A stretch of 9,079 nt of DNA from NCBI GenBank assembly GCA_021800575.1, contig JAJYYW010000036.1, forward strand, positions 1-9,079, in the 5' to 3' direction. Made by a program: the position numbers and the translations under genes. Numbering within the stretch: position 1 is the first letter of the stretch; each line of letters opens with the position of its first letter. This stretch comes from a bacterium. Its GTDB lineage: Bacteria; JAMCPX01. This document shows, piece after piece, positions 1 to 5,666 of this stretch. The notes beneath the pieces were generated by a model. It was not told the origin of the DNA and did not search any database. It was given only the letters and a program-made list of their open reading frames with translations.

Positions 1-666
1 GCGTACCAGGCCCCGTCCCTCGATGATCTGTAGTGGCCCAATGCCGCAGGAGCGATGGGAAGCCCTGCGCTCAGGTCAGAGACGAAAACCGGTTACGAGT
101 TCGGCCTGCTGGTGTCCCCGCTGACCGACACCACCATAGAGTTGAACGGATTCTATGACCGGTATCACGACCTGATCCAGTGGTCGCCGTCGGCTAACGG
201 TATATGGACACCACAGAATATAACAGGTGCAATCATCGAGGGCATGGAGCTTTCTGTTCATTCAACGCCGGTGCGACTGCTGACGCTGTCGGGAAACATG
301 AGTATGCTCGGCACGCGCAACCTTTCGGATGTACCCACGGGATCGTACGGCAAAGAGCTTACCTACAGACCGGATATGCTCGTCAATACATCGGTAAAGA
401 TAGGTGAGGGTCCCAGGTACGTCTCACTGGGTATCAGCTACACCGGGGTGCGGCAGATCACACCGACGAACAGCCAGTCCCTGCCTGGATTTTATACGCT
501 TAACGCAGTGCTGAGCTACGGGGTACGTTGGGTGCGGCCGTTCGTGACGTTTACCCAGTATTTTTCAAATACATTCGATACGCTCACAAGCTATCAGTAT
601 ATTTCAGGCTATCCGATGCCCGGGCAGTATGTGTGGGGAGGGATCCAATTAAAAATTCAAGATTAA
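1..666 (+). CDS. BtuB-like TonB-dependent receptor, C-terminal part, with in-frame TAG
   Basis: This is the end of an outer-membrane beta-barrel that imports a ligand, probably a corrinoid, using TonB energy. The frame is open from base 1 and reads AYQAPSLDDL, then TAG at 31-33, then WPNAAG and a barrel to TAA at 664-666. The motif APSLxDLYxP followed by an ETKTGYEFG-like strand is typical of BtuB/FepA-class receptors, and amphipathic strands with aromatic residues continue to the end (GQYVWGGIQ). The plug domain and TonB box lie outside the window. The BtuB assignment rests on the btuF/C/D genes downstream. The stop replaces a conserved Tyr, so the gene is a pseudogene, a read-through gene, or a sequence error. 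The first ATG after it (55) has AGGAG only 2 nt upstream and would give a partial barrel of 203 aa. The C-terminus ends KIQD rather than in the usual aromatic residue. The family is secure; functional status is not. Confidence 0.8.
31..33 (+). other. In-frame amber codon in receptor gene
   Basis: TAG lies in the receptor frame between APSLDDL and WPNAAG, both of which match the conserved receptor motif where Tyr normally stands. A single third-position change from TAC or TAT would produce it. There is no frameshift: homology is in the same frame on both sides. Confidence 0.85.
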
Positions 667-692
667 TGAAGAAATTAAAAATTAAAGATTAA
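647..692 (+). repeat. Tandem AT-rich 20-bp near-repeat over receptor stop codon
   Basis: Copies at 647-666 and 673-692 match at 19 of 20 bases (core AATTAAAAATT then AAGATTAA), with a 26-bp period. The first copy encodes the last residues of the receptor and its stop codon. The second lies in the spacer before the lipoprotein gene, which continues as an A/T run to the ribosome binding site. It could be slipped-strand duplication or an interspersed low-complexity element. Low secondary structure here may help translation of the next gene. Confidence 0.75.
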
Positions 693-708
693 AAAATAAA
701 AAAAATAA

Positions 709-716
709 AAGGAGAA
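709..716 (+). promoter_or_regulatory. Ribosome binding site for lipoprotein gene
   Basis: AAGGAGAA is centred about 8 nt before ATG 720, inside an A-rich unstructured leader. It is a strong Shine-Dalgarno match and fixes the start at 720. Confidence 0.8.
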
Positions 717-719
717 AAG

Positions 720-1913
720 ATGAAAGAATCTACAGAAACAGATGTTTTCAAAAGAACAACTCGTTTGAATGGGGGGATGCTCCGGGGTGCACGCGCAGTA
801 ATCGCGATGGCTGTATCCGGACTTCTCGTGAGCGCGGTCATTATGACCGCAGGGTGCGGCAAGGCAAGTTCCGGGAATACGGTACTCCCGCAGGCGCCGT
901 ATGTCATAGCACTCTCGCAACCCTCGGGCTCGACGCCCGGTTCCCTGTACGCGCTGTCACCGACGCAGGGTACCGTAACGAAGCTCGGCCTGCATGTCGG
1001 CCTGATGCCCAACAGCATGCTGCTCGACGGTGAAACCCTGTATGTCGTGAACGCGGGCGATTCGACACTCTCGGTCATATCCATCACCGAGAGCTCATCA
1101 TCCATATACATGGTCAACCAGGGCGTAATTCCGTTGCCGCCGGTGAACCAGGCCTATGCAAATTATCCCGAGTATATGACGGTCACAACGTTCAAGGGCC
1201 TTCAAAAGGGCTATGTGTCCCTGAACGGCGGCAACGCGGTCATGGTTCTGAACATGAACAAAAATACAGTACTGGGGAGCATACCTATAAAGCCTTACAC
1301 CGCGTGGAACCCGAAGTTCCAGCCTCTGCCCTGGGGCATAACGGCAATCAACAACAGAATCATCGTTGCAAATAACGGTCTGAGTTACACGGACTTAACG
1401 TATGCCGAACCGGGCATGATCAGCGTCATAGACCCTTCACAGGACACGGTTGCGCAAAACATCACAACTGCGGATGCCATCGATCTCCAGGCTGCTGCGG
1501 CAACGTCAACCGGTTTCGTGGTGATAGCGAACGGAAATTACAGCACGATCGGCGGTTACGCGGCGTTGTTCGATAACGCGTTTACAGAAACGGCGGTGAT
1601 ACCGTTGAGCGGTGGCGGAGCCGGTGTCGCCGTGAGCACCACGGGGATCGGCTATGTGGCACTCAGCAGCAGGGTGGGGTATGATGAGATCAATACCAAT
1701 GCAGGAACGTTTATTACAACGACGGATCTGACAAGACAGGTCAAGGGACTGACCGGCTACAGCCTTACCAGCATTAAATTTGCACCGGATGGTACACTGT
1801 GGGCGACGGATTGGTCGGACAATATGGTTTTTGAGATCGATCCGCAGACAAATACCGTGATAAAAACATTTACCCTTCCCGAGCCTGCACAGGATGTGGT
1901 CTTTGTGTATTGA
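720..1913 (+). CDS. Seven-bladed beta-propeller lipoprotein (YncE/YVTN-like, BtuG-like candidate)
   Basis: This 397-aa protein is predicted to be lipid-anchored, probably acting as a ligand-capture partner of the receptor. Residues 21-45 form a signal sequence with positive residues (R22, R25) and a hydrophobic core, ending in a lipobox TAG-C with the lipidated Cys at 46. The T at -3 is less usual than Leu. The first 20 residues are a long N-region for a signal peptide, so M20 is a possible but RBS-less alternative start. From about residue 58 there are seven propeller-like repeats, each ending in a strand such as LYVVNAGDSTLSVI, IIVANNG..ISVIDP or LWATDWSDNMVFEIDP. These are YVTN/NHL-type blades. 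The gene lies between a BtuB-like receptor and btuF. BtuG of Bacteroidota is also a seven-bladed surface lipoprotein on BtuB, and E. coli yncE sits beside the receptor gene yncD. Corrinoid binding is inferred from context only; no ligand residues can be assigned. Confidence 0.75.
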   Translation: MKESTETDVFKRTTRLNGGMLRGARAVIAMAVSGLLVSAVIMTAGCGKASSGNTVLPQAPYVIALSQPSGSTPGSLYALSPTQGTVTKLGLHVGLMPNSMLLDGETLYVVNAGDSTLSVISITESSSSIYMVNQGVIPLPPVNQAYANYPEYMTVTTFKGLQKGYVSLNGGNAVMVLNMNKNTVLGSIPIKPYTAWNPKFQPLPWGITAINNRIIVANNGLSYTDLTYAEPGMISVIDPSQDTVAQNITTADAIDLQAAAATSTGFVVIANGNYSTIGGYAALFDNAFTETAVIPLSGGGAGVAVSTTGIGYVALSSRVGYDEINTNAGTFITTTDLTRQVKGLTGYSLTSIKFAPDGTLWATDWSDNMVFEIDPQTNTVIKTFTLPEPAQDVVFVY

Positions 1914-1956
1914 TCATGAAAACAGAGGCAAAACTTTTACAGGGGCACATTGCAAC

Positions 1957-3039
1957 GTGACTCCACGTGCTGTGCCAGGTGATAATCAAGAACCGGGAGG
2001 GGCGTTACATGTAACGCCTCTCCGCCGCCCAGTTGCCGTCATGATTGTAGTATTTGTTCTTGTAGGAGCAACCCTTGCGGTTGCCCTATACAGGACAGGG
2101 GTAACTTATGCATCGTCTCTGCCTGCGGCCGTACAAAAAAGGGCAGGGGCGAGCCCTGCCCCTACAGAAATAGAAATAAGAGACGATGCGGGAAGAAACG
2201 TAACCGTACGTTTACCCGTCAAGCGGGTTGTGACCCTTGCACCGTCAAATACGGAGATCGTCGAGGCGCTTGGCCTGACGTCCACGATTGTGGGCGTCAA
2301 CAGTTCGGATAACAACCCGCTTCCCGCCGCTGTCAAAAGAATCGGGTTTATCAACCCGTCCCTGGAGGATATTGTCGCCGTCAGTCCGGATCTCGTCCTC
2401 GGCATTTACGGGCAGAACACGGTCTGCAACAGGCTTGGTCGTTTTGGTATTCCGTGCGTGATCCTCTCACCGGGAAACCTTGACGGCGTTATGCACGATA
2501 TCAAGCTTGTCGCCGGCCTTTTGTCGGCGGATTCCGCGGCAGCCGCTATTGTGGATGGTATGAAACACACCATCAAGAAAGTCAGCGCACGGCTGGCAGA
2601 CTGCACGACGGCGCCGCGGGTGTATTTCGAGATAGATGGCTCGGATCCATCCCGGCCATTCTCGGTTGGCAGGGGAAGTTTTATCGACAGCCTTATCACC
2701 ATGTCGCACGCTGTCAATATTGCTCACACGGTCAATACCCTGTGGCCGCAATTATCAGCGGAGTACATCATTGCGCAGAACCCGGATGTCATCATCATGT
2801 CGCACTACGTCAGGAGAGCACGGCTTCAACAGCGGCCCGGCTGGTCCGGGATTAAGGCCCTCCGGGAGGGCAGGGTGTATACGATCGATACAAACCTCAT
2901 ATCACGGCCGGATCCTGAGATCGTGCGCGCATTTGTGCAGATAGCACAGGATATCCACCCGGGGCTTTGTCAGGCAAAGCCACAGTTGCAAAATAAAAAA
3001 TTCGGGCATAAACAGGGAGCACGGGATTTAAAACGATGA
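1957..3039 (+). CDS. btuF: Periplasmic corrinoid-binding protein, BtuF-like
   Basis: This is the class III substrate-binding protein (periplasmic binding protein family PF01497) that hands corrinoid to BtuCD. The mature part starts near EIEIRDDAGRNVTV and shows the family motif VVTLAPSNTEIVEALGL, then PSLEDIVAVSPDLVLG (end of the N lobe), a long helix near the middle, and LWPQLSAEYIIAQNPDVIIM. The last closely resembles PWPQVSREQVLARSP of E. coli BtuF. It ends with a GRVYTID / SRPDPEIV segment. The start is uncertain: the frame opens at ATG 1894 (overlaps the previous gene, no usable RBS), GTG 1957 has AGGGG 11 nt upstream, and ATG 2041 has no RBS. I chose 1957 because it keeps the RR pair before the hydrophobic stretch that is the signal or anchor (about 2035-2085). 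That region contains three palindromic repeats, two of them within the hydrophobic and linker coding sequence. Siderophore or haem binding is possible, but the LWPQLS segment favours B12. Confidence 0.85.
   Translation: MTPRAVPGDNQEPGGALHVTPLRRPVAVMIVVFVLVGATLAVALYRTGVTYASSLPAAVQKRAGASPAPTEIEIRDDAGRNVTVRLPVKRVVTLAPSNTEIVEALGLTSTIVGVNSSDNNPLPAAVKRIGFINPSLEDIVAVSPDLVLGIYGQNTVCNRLGRFGIPCVILSPGNLDGVMHDIKLVAGLLSADSAAAAIVDGMKHTIKKVSARLADCTTAPRVYFEIDGSDPSRPFSVGRGSFIDSLITMSHAVNIAHTVNTLWPQLSAEYIIAQNPDVIIMSHYVRRARLQQRPGWSGIKALREGRVYTIDTNLISRPDPEIVRAFVQIAQDIHPGLCQAKPQLQNKKFGHKQGARDLKR
1996..2023. repeat. REP-like palindrome 1 in btuF 5' region
   Basis: A 13-nt arm (GGAGGGGCGTTAC, 1996-2008) and its complement (2011-2023) flank the dinucleotide AT. 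There is one G-T wobble and the rest is perfect. The form (GGGGCG..., short centre, ...CGCC) is like interspersed REP-type palindromes of many environmental genomes. The GGAGGGG arm resembles a ribosome binding site but would be buried in the stem and is 38 nt from ATG 2041. Confidence 0.7.
2061..2092. repeat. REP-like palindrome 2 within btuF coding sequence
   Basis: The left arm TGTAGGAGCAACC (2061-2073) and right arm GGTTGCCCTATACA (2079-2092) are an imperfect inverted repeat with loop CTTGC. The ends TGTA/TACA and the GCAACC...GGTTGC core match a common class of short interspersed palindromes. In the btuF frame it encodes part of the hydrophobic anchor (VGATLAVAL). Confidence 0.65.
2131..2166. 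repeat. REP-like palindrome 3 within btuF coding sequence, terminator-like on minus strand
   Basis: Stem GGGCAGGG (2141-2148) pairs perfectly with CCCTGCCC (2154-2161) across the 5-nt loop GCGAG. The outer flanks are GTAC plus six A on the left and CTACA on the right. On the minus strand it reads as a GC hairpin followed by six T, the form of an intrinsic terminator. In the btuF frame it encodes QKRAGASPAPTE, the linker between anchor and binding domain. Confidence 0.75.
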
Positions 3040-3107
3040 ACAACGACGCGATTTTATTGTTTCGCTCCCATGATGGTATAACAGCACGATGCGGCTGTTT
3101 GTCATGA
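3036..3107 (+). CDS. Possible 23-codon linking ORF between btuF and btuC
   Basis: ATG 3036 overlaps the btuF stop as ATGA (3036-3039). The frame runs 23 codons (MNNDAILLFRSHDGITARCG, then CLS) to TGA 3105-3107, which overlaps ATG 3104, an in-frame internal Met of btuC, again as ATGA. The double overlap could let ribosomes pass from btuF to btuC by termination-reinitiation. There is no good RBS (AGGGAG is 16 nt upstream) and the peptide has no known family. It may be coincidence; I regard it as a hypothesis. Confidence 0.2.
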   Translation: MNNDAILLFRSHDGITARCGCLS

Positions 3108-4120
3108 AGCGTGACAGAAACGGAGTACCACATGGATGGCTTTTATGGACCGGGCTGGTGTTGTGCCTTGCGGCGGCCTTTATCCTGAACATCGCCCTCG
3201 GCCCGGTGAGCATCCCCCTGCCGGATATTCTGCATGCCTTTCTGTCGTCCGCAAAAACTGTGGATAGCACGATCGTCCTTTCCATCAGGCTGCCGGTGGC
3301 CCTTGCCGGGATCATCGTGGGTGCCGGGCTTGGCGTGAGCGGTGCGATGTTTCAGGCGATCCTGCGCAACCCGCTTGCCGATCCCTACATCCTTGGAATA
3401 TCCGCCGGGGCAGCACTGGGTGCAGCCGTGGCACAGGCATTTCTCCTCACCAGTGTCCCTGTTTCCCTGGCCGCCTTTTTCGGCGCGATCGGTGCCATGA
3501 CCCTGGTGTACCTGCTATCCCTTTCGTCCGGAGGGTCTTCACCCCTGTATCTTATCCTCGCGGGCGTTGCCATCAGTGCGCTCCTTGGTTCCATCATGTC
3601 GTTCGTGATGCTGATGAGCAGTAGTCTGCAGATCAGAATCTACTCCATCATGCTGTGGATCATGGGAGGCATCAAAGAAACAGGCTGGCACGAGCTTATC
3701 TTTATCGGTATTGTATTTATGGTCTTGATGGCCCTTGCGATCGTCACGGCACCGTACCTCGACATACTGTCGTTCGGCGATGAGAAGGCATCAAGCCTCG
3801 GCGTGCATGTGGAGAGAACCCGGCTGCTGTCCATGGTTATAGCTTCCCTGCTCGCAGGGGTTGCGGTGTACCTGAGCGGGATTGTCGGTTTTGTGGGCCT
3901 CGTTGTGCCGCACATTACACGATTAATCGTCGGGCCGTCCCACCGGAGGCTGATCATCGTCAGCAGTCTTGGCGGGGCCATTTTCGTGCTGATCGCGGAC
4001 CTTATCGCCCGCACCGTGCTGCGGCCCGTGGTCGTACCTGTGGGGGTCATCACGTCGCTCATCGGAGCGCCGTTCTTTTTGTACCTGCTTCTGCGCACAT
4101 ACCGGGGGTATAAGTTCTGA
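3089..4120 (+). CDS. btuC: Corrinoid ABC transporter permease, BtuC/FecCD family
   Basis: This is an inner-membrane permease of 343 aa, the usual family length, that works as a dimer with BtuD. It is strongly hydrophobic, fitting about ten membrane helices after a short basic N-terminus (MRLFVMKRDRNG). Visible family motifs include GAGLGVSGAMFQAILRNPLA followed by DPYILGISAGAALGA, the cytoplasmic coupling region FGDEKASSLGVHVERTR, and GFVGLVVPHITRLIVGPSHR near the C-terminus. The start could be ATG 3089 or ATG 3104 (five codons later); neither has a clear Shine-Dalgarno sequence, and 3104 overlaps the stop of a tiny upstream frame. The stop shares its last base with the btuD start (TGATG), so translation of the two is likely coupled. 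Sequence alone does not separate B12 from iron-siderophore permeases; the context argues for B12. Confidence 0.92.
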   Translation: MRLFVMKRDRNGVPHGWLLWTGLVLCLAAAFILNIALGPVSIPLPDILHAFLSSAKTVDSTIVLSIRLPVALAGIIVGAGLGVSGAMFQAILRNPLADPYILGISAGAALGAAVAQAFLLTSVPVSLAAFFGAIGAMTLVYLLSLSSGGSSPLYLILAGVAISALLGSIMSFVMLMSSSLQIRIYSIMLWIMGGIKETGWHELIFIGIVFMVLMALAIVTAPYLDILSFGDEKASSLGVHVERTRLLSMVIASLLAGVAVYLSGIVGFVGLVVPHITRLIVGPSHRRLIIVSSLGGAIFVLIADLIARTVLRPVVVPVGVITSLIGAPFFLYLLLRTYRGYKF

Positions 4121-4854
4121 TGTACCTGTCTGCCCGAAACATCGGCTTCGCGCACAACAGCACCTTCAGGATGGACGGCTTAAACCTCGAAGTGGAACAG
4201 GGCGAGATGCTGGGGATTATAGGACCCAACGGTTCGGGGAAGACGACCCTGCTCAAGCTCCTTGCCGGTATCCTCAGGCCGGCTGCAGGCACGGTCGTGC
4301 TCCGGGACCAGGATATCCACACGCTGACCCGCAGACAGCTTGCACGCATGCGTGCGTATGTATCCGAGGGTATTGAACTGCCGTTTGATTTCGCCGTGGA
4401 GGAGATCGTTGCACTCGGAAGATATCCGCATGCCGGCATGTTCGTACGGCTCGATGACCATGATACCGCTGTGCTCAATGATGCGCTCGAGCTGACGGAC
4501 ACGCACAGACTTGTCCACAGGAAATTTTTTACGCTGTCCATGGGGGAAAAACAGCGGGTCATGCTGGCAATGGCAATAGCGCAGGGGCCGGAGATACTCC
4601 TGCTTGATGAACCCATCTCGCATCTCGACATAGGACACCAGCTCACCTTTATCCGTACCCTCCGGCATCTCCACAGCAAGGGCACCACCATCATATCGGC
4701 CATGCACGAACTGCCCCTGGCCATGGAGTTTTTCGGACGGCTGTGCCTGATGGACAACGGCAGGATCGTTCAATGCGCGCCGTCCGGCGACCGCGAACTG
4801 CTGGAGACGGTCAAATCCGTGTTTGGTGTTCCGGACGACCGGTTTATAAAATAG
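4120..4854 (+). CDS. btuD: Corrinoid ABC transporter ATPase, BtuD-like
   Basis: This is the cytoplasmic ATPase that powers BtuC, 244 aa, overlapping btuC by one base. Walker A is GPNGSGKTT (residues 35-43), the signature is LSMGEKQR (139-146), Walker B is EILLLDEP (158-165), the D-loop is SHLD (167-170), and the switch His is H196 in SAMHEL. The segment LPFDFAVEEIVALGRYPH (87-104) is typical of the FecE/BtuD/haem-importer ATPase group. Two positions are unusual. The Q-loop, normally VPQ before xxxLPFDF, reads VSE (81-83), so Glu replaces the conserved Gln. The signature has Met where the first Gly of LSGGE is normal. All catalytic residues are otherwise present, so it is probably active. It is the last gene of the uptake operon. 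Confidence 0.92.
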   Translation: MYLSARNIGFAHNSTFRMDGLNLEVEQGEMLGIIGPNGSGKTTLLKLLAGILRPAAGTVVLRDQDIHTLTRRQLARMRAYVSEGIELPFDFAVEEIVALGRYPHAGMFVRLDDHDTAVLNDALELTDTHRLVHRKFFTLSMGEKQRVMLAMAIAQGPEILLLDEPISHLDIGHQLTFIRTLRHLHSKGTTIISAMHELPLAMEFFGRLCLMDNGRIVQCAPSGDRELLETVKSVFGVPDDRFIK

Positions 4855-4855
4855 G

Positions 4856-4883
4856 GCCGCCCCGGTTTTTCGGGGATGCCGGC
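4856..4883 (+). terminator. Hairpin after btuD, possible terminator
   Basis: Directly after the btuD stop, CCCCG (4860-4864) pairs with CGGGG (4871-4875) around loop GTTTTT. An outer GCCG/CGGC stem (4856-4859, 4880-4883) is separated by a small bulge. There is no T-tract after it, so it is a weak or Rho-assisted terminator at best, or an mRNA 3'-end stabiliser. Confidence 0.4.
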
Positions 4884-4933
4884 TGTGACCGATAGAATAG
4901 TTGCCCGGGGTATTCATCGTTGAGGGGGTGGTC

Positions 4934-4962
4934 TTGACGGTAGGAACGGGAACTTGTATACT
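4934..4962 (+). promoter_or_regulatory. Sigma70-type promoter for the cysC operon
   Basis: TTGACG (-35, 4934-4939) and TATACT (-10, 4957-4962) are separated by exactly 17 nt, one mismatch each from consensus. The start of transcription would be near 4969, giving a leader of about 155 nt before cysC. It lies in the only sizeable non-coding gap, between two functionally different gene blocks. Confidence 0.7.
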
Positions 4963-5110
4963 TTGCACAACAATATGCACCAGAGTTTTCTTATAAGACA
5001 CCGTGTATGGTACGATAATGCCGCCTCATTCGTCAGCATGAGAGATAAAGCTCTCTTACGGGCAGGGCATAATCTGATCGTGTTTCTTATGACAGGAAGA
5101 GACGCTCAGA
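4963..5110 (+). other. Long untranslated leader of cysC operon
   Basis: This stretch has no credible gene. It contains a perfect 10-bp palindrome TCTTATAAGA (4989-4998) and a small hairpin GAGAG-ATAAAG-CTCTC (5040-5055). Neither matches a riboswitch I recognise. A repressor site or leader structure is possible but not shown. Confidence 0.4.
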
Positions 5111-5117
5111 GAGGAAG
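5111..5117 (+). promoter_or_regulatory. Ribosome binding site of cysC
   Basis: GAGGAAG ends 6 nt before ATG 5124, good spacing, and supports that start. Confidence 0.65.
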
Positions 5118-5123
5118 ATTCTG

Positions 5124-5651
5124 ATGAAAGGTTTTACGATCTGGTTCACGGGATTGCCCTGTTCGGGCAAGACAACGCTCGCCACGCTTTTGCACAACCA
5201 TCTCTGGGAGCAGGGCATAGCGAATGTAGAGCTCCTCGACGGCGATGTCGTCCGGCAATATCTCACCCGGGGACTGGGCTATTCAAAACAGGACCGTGAT
5301 GAAAATATACGGAGGATAGGCTGGCTCAGCAGGACCCTGAATAAACACGGGATCCACGCTATTGTTGCGGCCATATCGCCCTACAGGGAGGCCCGGGAGG
5401 AACAGCGGAGGCTGATCGAAAACTATTTCGAGGTGTTCGTGAGCTGTCCTGAGAAAATCTGCGAGCAGCGGGATGTCAAGGGTATGTACAAAAAGGCACG
5501 ACAGGGCATGATAGAACATTTTACCGGAGTTGATGACCCCTACGAGGAGCCGCTTACCCCGGACCTGGTTATAGAAACGGACACATTAAGCATAGAAGAC
5601 AGTTTTAAGCTGTTGCTGGATAAACTCTCCGCAAAGATTTTCCGGCGGTAA
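5124..5651 (+). CDS. cysC: Adenylylsulfate kinase (APS kinase)
   Basis: The enzyme phosphorylates adenylylsulfate (APS) with ATP to make PAPS, the sulfate donor of sulfotransferases. The 175-aa protein is a stand-alone CysC domain: P-loop GLPCSGKTT (10-18; GLSGSGKST is more common), LLDGDVVRQYL, the APS-binding region GLGYSKQDRDENIRRIGWLS, ISPYREARE, and KGMYKKARQG followed by FTGVDDPYEEP. All are in the expected order. No ATP sulfurylase (CysD/CysN or Sat) is seen in the window, so APS must come from elsewhere. It is first in an operon whose next gene looks like a sulfotransferase, 15 nt downstream, so its role is probably sulfation of a surface glycan rather than cysteine synthesis. Confidence 0.93.
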   Translation: MKGFTIWFTGLPCSGKTTLATLLHNHLWEQGIANVELLDGDVVRQYLTRGLGYSKQDRDENIRRIGWLSRTLNKHGIHAIVAAISPYREAREEQRRLIENYFEVFVSCPEKICEQRDVKGMYKKARQGMIEHFTGVDDPYEEPLTPDLVIETDTLSIEDSFKLLLDKLSAKIFRR

Positions 5652-5666
5652 GATGGCGGAGCGGGA

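Noticed and set aside
1..60. Cobalamin riboswitch controlling the uptake operon
   Set aside because: It would be expected upstream of the receptor start, which is outside the window; nothing at 1-60 resembles one because this is coding sequence.
689..1117. Minus-strand 142-aa frame opposite the lipoprotein gene
   Set aside because: It is a shadow of the propeller gene; it ends in the reverse of the A/T spacer (poly-Phe/Ile tail) and has no recognisable domain.
1996..2166. CRISPR array or transposon ends
   Set aside because: The three palindromes differ in sequence and spacing, so they are not a CRISPR array, and no transposase gene is present in the window.
4059..5001. Long minus-strand open frames opposite btuD (232 and 273 aa)
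   Set aside because: They lie antisense to a gene with all ABC ATPase motifs, show low-complexity Ser/Arg-rich or shadow-like composition, and have no RBS or family motif.
4991..5019. Second promoter ending in GATAAT at 5014-5019
   Set aside because: The -10 is fair but TTATAA at the -35 position is poor; the 4934-4962 promoter is far better.
4963..5123. Riboswitch or T-box in the cysC leader
   Set aside because: Only short hairpins are visible and no conserved aptamer sequence (such as SAM or cobalamin boxes) could be recognised.
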